A model generated the notes under the pieces. It was not told the DNA's origin. It saw only the letters and a list, made by a program, of their open reading frames with translations, and searched no databases. Positions 16,755 through 25,466 of a stretch of DNA of 64,000 nucleotides are shown here, in pieces; position 1 is the first letter of the stretch; every line of letters starts with the position of its first letter. Both the position numbers and the translations under genes were made by a program. Source of the DNA: Sphingosinicella ginsenosidimutans (GTDB lineage Bacteria > Pseudomonadota > Alphaproteobacteria > Sphingomonadales > Sphingomonadaceae); contig NZ_VOQQ01000001.1 of NCBI RefSeq assembly GCF_007995055.1, positions 2,463,001 through 2,527,000 of the forward strand, in the 5' to 3' direction.

Positions 16755-19084
16755 GCGCCGTCGCCGCCTTCTCCTTGCTCCTCAGCTCGACGGGCTCGGC
16801 CGCTCTGACGGTTTCGGGCGCGGGCGTTGCGACGGCGGACCCGGCGGCGCTCGCGCTCGCCGCGTTGTTCACGCCCGGCGTGACGGAGGGCGCGGCCGCG
16901 CCGGACGGGATCGCCGCTGAAGGGACTTCGGCGCTCGTCGATCCGGCCCCCGACGCATCGCAGTCGGCTGGGCCGGCATCCGATCCGTCCGTGGAGGCAG
17001 GGGCCGGCGAAGCGGAGGGCGAGAGCAGCCAGCTGGCGCTCCCGCTCGACGATCCGGCACCGCAGGCGGCCGCGCCGGCCTCCGCCGGTCCGGTCCAGCT
17101 TGCGCTGGCCCTCGACGATCCCGCCCCGGCCGCGCCGCAGCAGGCCGAGACGCCGGCCGTCCAGGGAGAATGGGCGCCGGCGAGCGATTCCGCGCCGGAC
17201 GCGCAATCCGGCTCCTCGGCCACCACCGACGCGCCGCCGTCAGCCGCCGCGCCGGCTCAGCCCGGTCCCCCGGTCAACGAGCGGGCTGCGCCGCCGCCGA
17301 CCCCGGTCGAGCAGGAGCTGATCGACGGCCGCCGGCGGCCCGACGAGCATCGCCAGCTTCCCGACGAGGTTCGCCAGGAAAATCCCGGTGCGATCCGGTC
17401 TCCGCCGCCGCAGGCTTTCCCCGCCGATCATGTTCCAATCCCGGATCGCTGGCGCCTGATCCAGAGCCTGGGCGTCGTCACCGAGAATTGGCGCGATCCC
17501 TACAACCAGAACACGCTGAAAGGCGATCGGCCGATCTGCCTGCCGACGGACGAGGAGCAGGAGCGCCGCCGCCAGGCCGGGATCGCGCGCTGCGCCACAC
17601 CGCGCTTCCTTGGCCTGCACGGCCACGACTGGTTCTTCAACCTGACCGGCATTTCGGACACCGTGGTGGAACCGCGCAGCTTCCCGATCCCGGTCGGCAT
17701 CCAGACCTCGCAGGAGCCGGGCCAGAACGACCTGTTCGGGCGCGACAACAGCCTCGCGGCGGTGCAGACCTTCATCTTCTCGGCGGCCCTGATCAAGGGA
17801 TCGACCGCCTACCGGCCGCCCGATGTCGAATGGCGGCTGACGCTTGCGGCGCAGGCGAATTATGTCGACGTGCCGGAACGGCGGGTGCTCGACGTGCGGC
17901 CGTCGCAGGGATCGAACCGCTTCGATTATTTCCTCGGCGTCCAGGAGGCGTTCCTCGATTACCATCTCGGGAACACGTCCTATCGCTATGATTTCTATTC
18001 GATTCGTGTCGGCATCCAGGAATGGCAGGAGGATTTCCGCGGCTTCCTGTTCAACGATTCCCAGCTCGGCATCCGCCTGTTCGGCAATCGCGACAACAAT
18101 CGTGTCCAGTTCAACATCGCGGCCTTCTGGCGGCTGGAGAAGGACACCAATTCCGGGCTCAACGACGTCACCCAGCGGCCGCGCGACGATTGGGTGCTGA
18201 CCGCGAACCTCTATCGGCAGGAATTCCCGTTCATCAACACGACCAGCGAAGTGTCGGTGACCTGGAACATCAATCGCGAGCAGGGCCAGGTCCATGTCGA
18301 TGACAACGGCTTCCCGGTTCGTCCGTCGCTGATCGGCAATCTGCGCGCGCGCAGCTACGACGCAGTCTACCTCGGCTACGGGATCGACGGCCATTATGGC
18401 CGGCTGAACTTCACCGGCCAGCTCTACGGCCTGTTCGGGCAGGACCGTAACAATGCGTTCACCGGCCGGCCGGCGCGCATCTCGGCCTTTTTCGGCGCGC
18501 TCGAGCCGTCCTACGACATGAACTGGATCCGCATCCGCGGTTCGGCCCTCTATGCGAGCGGCGACAGCAATCCGTTCGACAATGTCCAGCACGGCTTCGA
18601 CGCGATTTTCGAAAATCCGATCTTCGCCGGCGCGGACACCAGCTACTGGATCCGCCAGACCGTGCCGTTCATCGGCGGCGCCCGCGCCGTCAGCCTCAAC
18701 GGCCGCAACGGCATCCTGAATTCTCTGCGCTCGTCGAAGGAGGAGGGGCAGTCCAACTTTGTCAATCCGGGCACCGTCCTGCTCGGCGGCGGCGCGGATT
18801 TCGACATCCTGCCCCAGCTTCGCGTCTCGACCAACGTCAACCATCTGTGGTTCCAGAACACGACGGTGCTCGAACGCCTGCGGCAGCAATGCTGCATCCG
18901 CCGCGACATCGGCTGGGACGTGAGCGCGTCGGCGATCTATCGCCCGTTCGTGACCCAGAATATCGTGCTGCGCCTCTCGGGCGCGCTGCTGCAGCCGGGG
19001 GACGGCTTCCGCGACATCTTCACCAACGAGCCGCGGGATCACCGTTACTACTCGATCCTGTTCAACGCGATCCTGACTTACTGA
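16751..19084 (+). CDS. Large outer-membrane beta-barrel protein with Ala/Pro-rich N-terminal region
   Basis: A 777-residue protein. An N-terminal hydrophobic segment is followed by about 200 residues of Ala/Pro/Asp-rich, probably disordered sequence. This region contains a duplicated motif (QLALPLDDPAP and QLALALDDPAP). From about residue 235 on, alternating hydrophobic/aromatic strands dominate (RLTLAAQANYVDV, VQFNIAAFWRLEKD, TSEVSVTWNINRE, RLNFTGQLYGLFGQ). The chain ends YYSILFNAILTY, as expected for an outer-membrane barrel with an aromatic last residue. No heme motif. The ATG overlaps the previous stop (ATGA); an in-frame GTG 54 bp upstream is less likely. Flanked by multiheme cytochromes, it is the natural pore of a porin-cytochrome complex. 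Confidence 0.75.
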   Translation: MSAVAAFSLLLSSTGSAALTVSGAGVATADPAALALAALFTPGVTEGAAAPDGIAAEGTSALVDPAPDASQSAGPASDPSVEAGAGEAEGESSQLALPLDDPAPQAAAPASAGPVQLALALDDPAPAAPQQAETPAVQGEWAPASDSAPDAQSGSSATTDAPPSAAAPAQPGPPVNERAAPPPTPVEQELIDGRRRPDEHRQLPDEVRQENPGAIRSPPPQAFPADHVPIPDRWRLIQSLGVVTENWRDPYNQNTLKGDRPICLPTDEEQERRRQAGIARCATPRFLGLHGHDWFFNLTGISDTVVEPRSFPIPVGIQTSQEPGQNDLFGRDNSLAAVQTFIFSAALIKGSTAYRPPDVEWRLTLAAQANYVDVPERRVLDVRPSQGSNRFDYFLGVQEAFLDYHLGNTSYRYDFYSIRVGIQEWQEDFRGFLFNDSQLGIRLFGNRDNNRVQFNIAAFWRLEKDTNSGLNDVTQRPRDDWVLTANLYRQEFPFINTTSEVSVTWNINREQGQVHVDDNGFPVRPSLIGNLRARSYDAVYLGYGIDGHYGRLNFTGQLYGLFGQDRNNAFTGRPARISAFFGALEPSYDMNWIRIRGSALYASGDSNPFDNVQHGFDAIFENPIFAGADTSYWIRQTVPFIGGARAVSLNGRNGILNSLRSSKEEGQSNFVNPGTVLLGGGADFDILPQLRVSTNVNHLWFQNTTVLERLRQQCCIRRDIGWDVSASAIYRPFVTQNIVLRLSGALLQPGDGFRDIFTNEPRDHRYYSILFNAILTY

Positions 19085-19091
19085 GGGGGTG

Positions 19092-22000
19092 ATGCTGGCG
19101 AACCATCTGCGCAGGATCCTGATCGCCACGGCGATCCTGTTGTCCGCCGCGATCGGCACGTCGCAGCTCGGCGCGAACGAGGGCGAAAAGCCGGTCGCGC
19201 GCGATTACAGCCTCGTGCGCGCCGCGCCGGCCCCGCGCACGCAGGAATGGTCCGAGGCGGACGCCAAGAGCTCCGGTTGCCAGTCCTGCCACACCGACAC
19301 CGATCAGCACACGATGCACGCCTCGCCGGCGGTCGTCCTCGGCTGCACCGACTGCCACGGCGGCAACCCGCGCATCACCGGCAATCCCGCGCTGGCGCCG
19401 AACGATCCGGCCTATGTCGCGGCGCGCAACGCCGCCCATGTGCTGCCCCGCTTCCCGCAGACCTGGCATTGGCCGGTCAGCGCCAATCCGCGGCGCAGCT
19501 ACACTTTGCTCAATATCGAGGCGCCCGAATATATCCGCTTCGTCAACCCGTCGGATTATCGTGTCGTGCGCGATTCCTGCGGCGCCTGCCATATCGAGAT
19601 CATCGAGGCGGCCGAGCGCTCGCTGATGTCCACCGGCGCGATGCTGTGGGGTGGCGGCGCCTATAATAACGGCATCCTGCCCTTCAAGAATTACCTGCTC
19701 GGCGAGGCCTATACGCGCAACGGCGAGCCGGCGCTAATCCAGTCGCCGGTCAACGGCCAGATTTCCGAGGCGCAGCGCGCCCGCGGCGTGCTTGCCAACA
19801 TGTATCCCTTGCCCGACTGGCATGTCGTGCCGCCGGGCGACATCTTCCGCGTGTTCGAGCGGGGCGGGCGCAACATCAGCACGCAGTTCGCGGAGGTCGG
19901 CCTGCCGAACCCGTCGGGCAGCATCCAGCGGCTGGAGGAGCCGGGCCGGCCCGATATCCGCCAGTCGAACCGCGGCCCGGGCACTGGGCTTCGCGTGTCG
20001 ATCCCGGTTCTCAACATCACCAAGACCCGCCTCAACGATCCCTTCATGTGGTTCATGGGGACCAACGACCAGCAGGGCGATTATCGCCAGTCCGGTTGCG
20101 CCGGCTGCCATGTCATCTACGCCAATGATCGCGAGCCGCGGCACAGCGTCGGCTATTCCCAGTTCGGCCGCGACGGGCAGACCGCGACGGTCGATCCGAC
20201 GATCAATCGCCTGACCGACCGGCTCGACGAGCATAGCCGAAACGCCGAGCCCGGCTCGCCCGGCGAGGGCCATTCCGGCGAGGCGATCCGCCCGGGTGAG
20301 GGGCATGAGGCCCCGGCGGATTCAAATCATGCGGCGGTTCGCGAAAGCGGCCACCCGATCCGCCACGCCTTCACCCGCGCGATCCCGACCTCGCAGTGCA
20401 TGACCTGCCACATGCACCAGCCGAACATCTTCCTGAATTCGTTCCTCGGCTACACGATGTGGGATTACGAATCCGACGCGGACCTGATGTGGCCGGGGCC
20501 GGAAAACCGTCTGCCGACGCGCAACCCGCACGAGGAGCAGGAATTCCGCAATCAGCATTATCCGGACCAGGAAGAGGTCCACAACGTGCTGATGCGTAAC
20601 CCGGAAGGCGCGGCGGCGCGCGGGCTGTGGGCCGACGAGGGCTTCCTGCGCGAAGTCTATGATCGGGTGAACCCGCTCGCCCGGCAGACCCAGTTCGCCG
20701 ATTATCACGGCCACGGCTGGAACTTCCGCGCCGTCTTCCGCCGCGACCGCGAGGGCAATCTGCTCGACGCGGACGGGCATGTCATTCCGCCCGACGATCC
20801 CGACACCTTCCGCCGCGAAGGGGAGGGGCTGTTCGTGCCCGTTGGCACCAATCCCGGCCGCGCCGTCCATCTCATGGACATCCATGCCGAACGCGGGCTC
20901 CAGTGCGCCGATTGCCACTTCAGCCGTGACGCCCATGGCAACGGCTTCATCTATGGCGAAGTCGCCAATGCGATCGAGATCGGGTGCAAGGATTGCCACG
21001 GCACGGTGCGCGCCTATGCGAACCTGCGGACGTCGAACGTCGCCGCGCCGCCCAATGGCACCAACCTGGAGCTGATCCGCAACGAGGACGGCCGGCGCCG
21101 CTTCGAATGGGTGGAGCGCAACGGGCGCCGCGTCCTCATCCAGCGCTCGATCGCCGATCCCAATCTCGAGTGGGAGGTGAGCCAGGTCCGCGACAGCGTC
21201 GATGCGAGCCTGCCGCCCTGCCAGGCGCGCGGCGACCAGCCGACGCAGGGGCCGTGCTTCAATCTCCTGTCCGCCCGCGCCAAGTTGATGTCGCGCTCGG
21301 GCGCCGAGACCGGCCGCTACACGTTCGGCGAGGGCGTCCCCGACAGCGAGCTCGCGCATCCGGACAGCGAGATGGCCTGCTTCACCTGCCACCTGTCGTG
21401 GACGACGAGCTGCGCCGGCTGCCACCTGCCGATCGAGGCGAACAATCGCACCGCGCTCCACCACTATGAGTTCGAGGAGACGAGGAATTTCGCGACCTAC
21501 AATCCGCAGGTCGCGCGCGACGAGATGTTCCAGCTCGGCCGGCACATGACGACGAAGGGCAATATCATCGCCCCCATCCGGTCGACATCGGCGCTCATCC
21601 TCTCGTCGACCAACGTCAATCGCGAGCATATCTACACGCAGCAGCCGCCGATTTCGGCCGCCGGCTATTCCTCCCAGGCCTTCGCCCCGCATTTCCCGCA
21701 CACCGTGCGGCGAACGGAGACGAAGACCTGCACCGATTGCCACCTGTCGGAGAATAACGACAACAATGCGATCATGGCCCAGCTGCTCCTGCAGGGGACC
21801 AATTTCGTCAATTTCGTCGGCATGCACGCCTGGATCGGCGAGCAGGGCGGCTTCCAGGCGATCCGCGTCACCGAATGGGATGAGCCGCAGGCGGTGATCG
21901 GGTCCTACCTGCATCGTTACGCCTATCCGGATTTCTACCGGCTGCATGTCGAGCGCAACAACCGCCAGCTGATCGACTGGACCCGCGGCCAGGCCTTCGA

Positions 22001-23294
22001 TCGGCGCCTGTCCGGCGAAGCCCGCGCCGCGCAGCAGTTCACCAACGTGACCGAAGGCACGCGCGGCGCCGTCCGCTGCCTTCAGAATCGCGGCGAATAT
22101 ATGTATGTCGCGGAAGGCCGGGGCGGCTTCGTCGCCTATGACATCGCCTCCGTCGGCAACAAGGCCGTGTCGGAGCATATCATCACCGCCCCGGTCTCCC
22201 CGCTCGGCCAGGACGTGCATGTCTCCAGCACCAACGCGACCTGCGTCGCGCTGCCGACCAACCAGCCGATCGCGCCCGACCGCAACGACAGGATGGCGCA
22301 CACGATGCGCCAGCAGCCCGACGGCCGCACGATCAGCCTGCTCGAGGAGAACCAGGAGCAGCGGATGCACGAGATCTACCGCTATGCGGCGATCACCGAC
22401 TCCGTCGAAGGCCTGATCCTGGTCAATGTCGACACGCTGTCGGACGGCGATCCCAGGAACAACAACCTGCGTCGCGCCGTGACCTGGAACGAGAACAACG
22501 TCCTGGCCGGCGCGCGGCACATCATCCTGGCCGGCTATTATGCCTATATCATCGCCGATGCCGGGCTTGTCGTCGTCAACCTCGACGATCCGCTGCACCC
22601 GCGGCTGGTGACGGTGCGCCCGCTCAATGACGGCCGCGCCTCGGCGCTCCAGTTCCGCTATCTGTGGGTCACCGACCGCGACGGCCTCAAGCTGTTCGAC
22701 GTCACCCACATGGACAATCCGGTGGCGGTGCCCTCCGCGACCGTGCCGATGCAGGACGCGCGCGACATCTACATTGCGCGGACCTATGCCTATGTCGGCG
22801 CGGGGCCGCAGGGCCTGGCGATCGTCAACGTCACCAATCCGGAACATCCGCAGCCTGGCCTCGCCGGCGGGCAGATGTTCTATACGGGCGAGCCGGGTCA
22901 CCCGCTGGACGATGTCTATGCGGTCACGGTCGCGTCGACCAACGCCTCGCTCTACGCCTATGTCGCCAACGGCCGGAACGGCATGCAGGTGCTGCAGCTG
23001 ACCTGCTTCTGCAACGCGAACACGGTCTATGGCTTCTCGCCCCGGCCGCAGCCGCAGATGATCGCCTGGGCCCGCACGCCGACCCCGGCCCTTGCGGTCG
23101 CCAAGGGTCTCGATCGCGATCGGGGCGTCGACGAGACCGGGGATCAGATCGCGATCTTCGGCCGGCTCGGTTCGCGACCGTTCAACCGGCGCGAGATGGA
23201 GGCGCTGTTCCTCAACAGCCGCGGCTTCCCCTATCGCGTGAACGACCGCGGCACGATGGACGATTGGGTGCCGGCCGGGCGCGCGAGCCGCTGA
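19092..23294 (+). CDS. Decaheme c-type cytochrome with C-terminal LVIVD-type beta-propeller
   Basis: A 1400-residue exported protein. The signal peptide RRILIATAILLSAAIGTSQLGA is followed by ten CXXCH sites with first Cys at about 63, 85, 163, 336, 436, 605, 632, 763, 774 and 880. From about residue 1000, repeated strands GLILVNVDTL, GLVVVNLDDPLHP, GLKLFDVTHMDNP, GLAIVNVTNPEHP and GMQVLQL match LVIVD repeats, which build a propeller. A His/Gly/Glu-rich linker with two PGEGH units lies between hemes 4 and 5. ATG 19092 is set 5 nt after GAGG; the adjacent GTG 19089 is possible. It starts 7 bp after the barrel gene. By analogy with MtrC/OmcB-type systems it may be the surface terminal of the conduit. 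Its substrate is unknown. Confidence 0.85.
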   Translation: MLANHLRRILIATAILLSAAIGTSQLGANEGEKPVARDYSLVRAAPAPRTQEWSEADAKSSGCQSCHTDTDQHTMHASPAVVLGCTDCHGGNPRITGNPALAPNDPAYVAARNAAHVLPRFPQTWHWPVSANPRRSYTLLNIEAPEYIRFVNPSDYRVVRDSCGACHIEIIEAAERSLMSTGAMLWGGGAYNNGILPFKNYLLGEAYTRNGEPALIQSPVNGQISEAQRARGVLANMYPLPDWHVVPPGDIFRVFERGGRNISTQFAEVGLPNPSGSIQRLEEPGRPDIRQSNRGPGTGLRVSIPVLNITKTRLNDPFMWFMGTNDQQGDYRQSGCAGCHVIYANDREPRHSVGYSQFGRDGQTATVDPTINRLTDRLDEHSRNAEPGSPGEGHSGEAIRPGEGHEAPADSNHAAVRESGHPIRHAFTRAIPTSQCMTCHMHQPNIFLNSFLGYTMWDYESDADLMWPGPENRLPTRNPHEEQEFRNQHYPDQEEVHNVLMRNPEGAAARGLWADEGFLREVYDRVNPLARQTQFADYHGHGWNFRAVFRRDREGNLLDADGHVIPPDDPDTFRREGEGLFVPVGTNPGRAVHLMDIHAERGLQCADCHFSRDAHGNGFIYGEVANAIEIGCKDCHGTVRAYANLRTSNVAAPPNGTNLELIRNEDGRRRFEWVERNGRRVLIQRSIADPNLEWEVSQVRDSVDASLPPCQARGDQPTQGPCFNLLSARAKLMSRSGAETGRYTFGEGVPDSELAHPDSEMACFTCHLSWTTSCAGCHLPIEANNRTALHHYEFEETRNFATYNPQVARDEMFQLGRHMTTKGNIIAPIRSTSALILSSTNVNREHIYTQQPPISAAGYSSQAFAPHFPHTVRRTETKTCTDCHLSENNDNNAIMAQLLLQGTNFVNFVGMHAWIGEQGGFQAIRVTEWDEPQAVIGSYLHRYAYPDFYRLHVERNNRQLIDWTRGQAFDRRLSGEARAAQQFTNVTEGTRGAVRCLQNRGEYMYVAEGRGGFVAYDIASVGNKAVSEHIITAPVSPLGQDVHVSSTNATCVALPTNQPIAPDRNDRMAHTMRQQPDGRTISLLEENQEQRMHEIYRYAAITDSVEGLILVNVDTLSDGDPRNNNLRRAVTWNENNVLAGARHIILAGYYAYIIADAGLVVVNLDDPLHPRLVTVRPLNDGRASALQFRYLWVTDRDGLKLFDVTHMDNPVAVPSATVPMQDARDIYIARTYAYVGAGPQGLAIVNVTNPEHPQPGLAGGQMFYTGEPGHPLDDVYAVTVASTNASLYAYVANGRNGMQVLQLTCFCNANTVYGFSPRPQPQMIAWARTPTPALAVAKGLDRDRGVDETGDQIAIFGRLGSRPFNRREMEALFLNSRGFPYRVNDRGTMDDWVPAGRASR

Positions 23295-23303
23295 GGCGCC
23301 TCG

Positions 23304-24224
23304 TCAGCGCCTGATCGGTCGCGCCATGGCGAGGTCGTTGCGGATCGTCGTCGCGGCGACGCCGCCTTCGCCCATCGCATGGCTGATCTGGTCCAGCCCG
23401 ATGACAACGTCGCCCGCTGCATAGGCGCCTGGAACGCTGGTGCGCTGATGGCTGTCCACCAGGATGCAGCCGTCGCCGTCCGCAAGCTCCGCGCCGATCT
23501 GTCCGGCCAGCTCGTTATGGATGTCCGAACCGAGCGCCGGATAGACGCTGTCGAATTCATGCCGCCCCTCGGCGGTTTCGACAATGATGCCGTCCGCGCG
23601 CAGGGCGACGCCGCGCGACGGGCCGTCCACCGTCTCGATCCCGTGCGCCTCGACGATGGCGCGATCCGCCTTGCCCAGCGCATGGCGCTCGCCCGGCGCG
23701 ATCAGTGTCACGTCCGCCGTATAACCGCGCAGGAATACCGCCTCGGCGACGCCATGGCGGCCGCTCCCGATCACGCCGATCCGCTTGTCGGTCACCTCAT
23801 AGCCGTCGCAGATCGGGCAATAGCGGATCAGGCCGCGCGCCATCGCCTCGTCATGGAGCGCCTCCTCCATGTCGGGGCGGCGGTTCGCGACGCCGGTCGC
23901 GAGCAGTACGCTTCGCGCCGTGGCCCGCCCTTCGCCCCATTCCGCGTCGAACAGGTCATCGGCCCGCTCGAGCCGGGTCACCCGTCCGCGCGCGAAGGCG
24001 GCGCCATATTTCTGCGCCTGCGCCGTCATCCGCGCGATCAGCTCTTCCCCCGAAATACCGTCGGGAAAGCCCGGAACGTTGCGGGTGCAGGGGATCCAGG
24101 ATGCGCGGCTCTTTCCCGCGTCGACCACCTGCACCTTGAGGCGGAATCGCGCGAGATAGATGGCCGCGGTCAACCCCGCCGGGCCACCGCCGACGATCAG
24201 GCAATCGAAATCGGGCGAGTCCAT
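23304..24224 (-). CDS. Thioredoxin-reductase-like NAD(P)/FAD oxidoreductase
   Basis: A 306-residue two-dinucleotide-domain flavoprotein. GGGPAGLTAAIYLARF binds FAD, GSGRHGVAEAVFLRG binds NAD(P)H, and YAAGDV closes the FAD site. The redox-active pair is CPIC in the NAD domain, placed as in low-molecular-weight thioredoxin reductase (usually CATC or CAxC). The changed middle residues and the sequence GYEVTDKRIGV suggest a relative with a different partner. It could therefore reduce thioredoxin, ferredoxin or another disulfide. It is convergent with the decaheme gene (9-bp gap) and divergent from trmD. The Shine-Dalgarno sequence is weak at ATG 24224. Confidence 0.82.
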   Translation of the reverse strand: MDSPDFDCLIVGGGPAGLTAAIYLARFRLKVQVVDAGKSRASWIPCTRNVPGFPDGISGEELIARMTAQAQKYGAAFARGRVTRLERADDLFDAEWGEGRATARSVLLATGVANRRPDMEEALHDEAMARGLIRYCPICDGYEVTDKRIGVIGSGRHGVAEAVFLRGYTADVTLIAPGERHALGKADRAIVEAHGIETVDGPSRGVALRADGIIVETAEGRHEFDSVYPALGSDIHNELAGQIGAELADGDGCILVDSHQRTSVPGAYAAGDVVIGLDQISHAMGEGGVAATTIRNDLAMARPIRR

Positions 24225-24297
24225 CGCAGCATAAAGTCCCGGCCGCCGACCGGTTCCACCGCTTGCGGCCCGGCGAGGAAGCGTCGAAAGGGGAGGC

Positions 24298-25035
24298 ATG
24301 ACCTGGGCGGCGACGATCCTCACCCTTTATCCCGAAATGTTTCCGGGACCGCTCGGCTTCAGCCTCGCCGGGCGGGCGCTGTCGGACGGGCTCTGGTCGC
24401 TGTCCACGGTCCAGATCCGCGATTTCGCCACGGATCGGCATCGCTCGGTCGATGACACGCCGGCCGGCGGCGGGGCAGGAATGGTGATGCGCGCCGACGT
24501 GCTCGCCGCGGCGCTGGACAGCGTCCCCGACGATCGCCCGAAGCTGGTGATGAGCCCGCGCGGCGAGCCGCTGACGCAGGCGCTGGTGCGCGAGCTCTCC
24601 GCCGGCCCCGGCGCCACCATCCTGTGCGGCCGCTTCGAGGGGATTGACGAGCGCCTGTTCGAGGCGCGGCCGGTCCGCGCGGTCAGCGTCGGGGACTATG
24701 TCCTCTCCGGCGGCGAGGTCGCGGCGCTGACCCTGCTCGACGCTTGCGTTCGACTGCTTCCCGGGGTAATGGGCGCGGCTTCCAGCGGTGACGAGGAGAG
24801 CTTCGAAAGCGGCCTGCTCGAATATCCGCATTATACCCGACCTTATATATGGGAAGGGCGCACGATCCCCGAAGTGCTGCGATCGGGGGATCATGCGAAG
24901 ATCGCCGCCTGGCGCGAGCGCCGGGCAGTGGAAGAGACACGGCTAAGGCGGCCGGACCTGATCGAGCGCCACGGGGGCGCGCGAAGGCCATCGCCCTCTG
25001 GCGCGCGGCGCGAAGAAGAAGGTCAGGACCAATGA
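24298..25035 (+). CDS. trmD: tRNA (guanine-37-N1)-methyltransferase
   Basis: A 245-residue SPOUT methyltransferase that makes m1G37 in tRNAs and prevents frameshifting. [22 protein letters not shown] opens the protein. [23 protein letters not shown] and [15 protein letters not shown] form the trefoil-knot SAM site, and LEYPHYTRP is also conserved. Length matches the family. The stop overlaps the start of rplS by 4 bp (ATGA). The usual upstream partners rpsP and rimM are absent: the gene starts 73 bp from a divergent flavoprotein gene, so it has its own promoter there. Confidence 0.97.
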   Translation: MTWAATILTLYPEMFPGPLGFSLAGRALSDGLWSLSTVQIRDFATDRHRSVDDTPAGGGAGMVMRADVLAAALDSVPDDRPKLVMSPRGEPLTQALVRELSAGPGATILCGRFEGIDERLFEARPVRAVSVGDYVLSGGEVAALTLLDACVRLLPGVMGAASSGDEESFESGLLEYPHYTRPYIWEGRTIPEVLRSGDHAKIAAWRERRAVEETRLRRPDLIERHGGARRPSPSGARREEEGQDQ

Positions 25036-25466
25036 ACCTCATCCAGCAGCTTGAGGCCGAGGCGATCGCCGAGGTGAAGGGCAAGAAGAACATCCCCGAA
25101 TTCCGTCCCGGCGACACGCTGAAGGTGGGCGTGAAGGTGGTCGAGGGCGAGCGCACCCGCATCCAGAATTTCGAGGGTGTCTGCATCGCGCGCGCGAACA
25201 AGGGCCTCGGCTCCAGCTTCACCGTCCGCAAGATCAGCTTCGGCGAGGGCGTCGAGCGTGTCTTCCCGCTTTATTCGCCGAACGTCGATTCGATCGAGGT
25301 GGTCCGCCGCGGCGACGTCCGCCGCGCCAAGCTCTATTATCTGCGCGGCCGCACCGGCAAGGCCGCCCGCATCGCCGAACGCCGCGATCCGCGCCTCGGC
25401 CAGGCGAACGGCGCCGAGGTCGAGGCCGCCGCTCCGGAGCCCGTCACCGACGGCGCCACTGGTTGA
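25032..25466 (+). CDS. rplS: 50S ribosomal protein L19
   Basis: A 144-residue large-subunit protein located at the 30S-50S interface. [28 protein letters not shown] and [17 protein letters not shown] are canonical L19 segments, followed by [15 protein letters not shown]. The C-terminus carries a Glu/Ala-rich extension of about 20 residues beyond the core, typical of alphaproteobacteria. Translation is coupled to trmD by a 4-bp overlap. Its last 23 bp overlap the 3' end of a convergent methyltransferase gene. Confidence 0.98.
   Translation: MNLIQQLEAEAIAEVKGKKNIPEFRPGDTLKVGVKVVEGERTRIQNFEGVCIARANKGLGSSFTVRKISFGEGVERVFPLYSPNVDSIEVVRRGDVRRAKLYYLRGRTGKAARIAERRDPRLGQANGAEVEAAAPEPVTDGATG

Noticed and set aside
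17026..17060. Sliding-clamp-binding motif (QLALPL) in the barrel protein.
   Set aside because: The protein is exported and repeats the motif in a low-complexity arm, so similarity to the clamp motif is coincidence. The genuine candidate is in the Hda homologue.
17240..19159. 639-residue minus-strand open frame opposite the barrel gene.
   Set aside because: No signal, no motif, antisense composition. The plus-strand frame shows beta-barrel periodicity and operon overlaps on both ends.
20322..22901. 859-residue minus-strand open frame inside the decaheme gene.
   Set aside because: Composition is the antisense pattern typical of high-GC genes (Arg/Asp/Val/Gly runs), with no domain. The plus strand encodes ten CXXCH sites.
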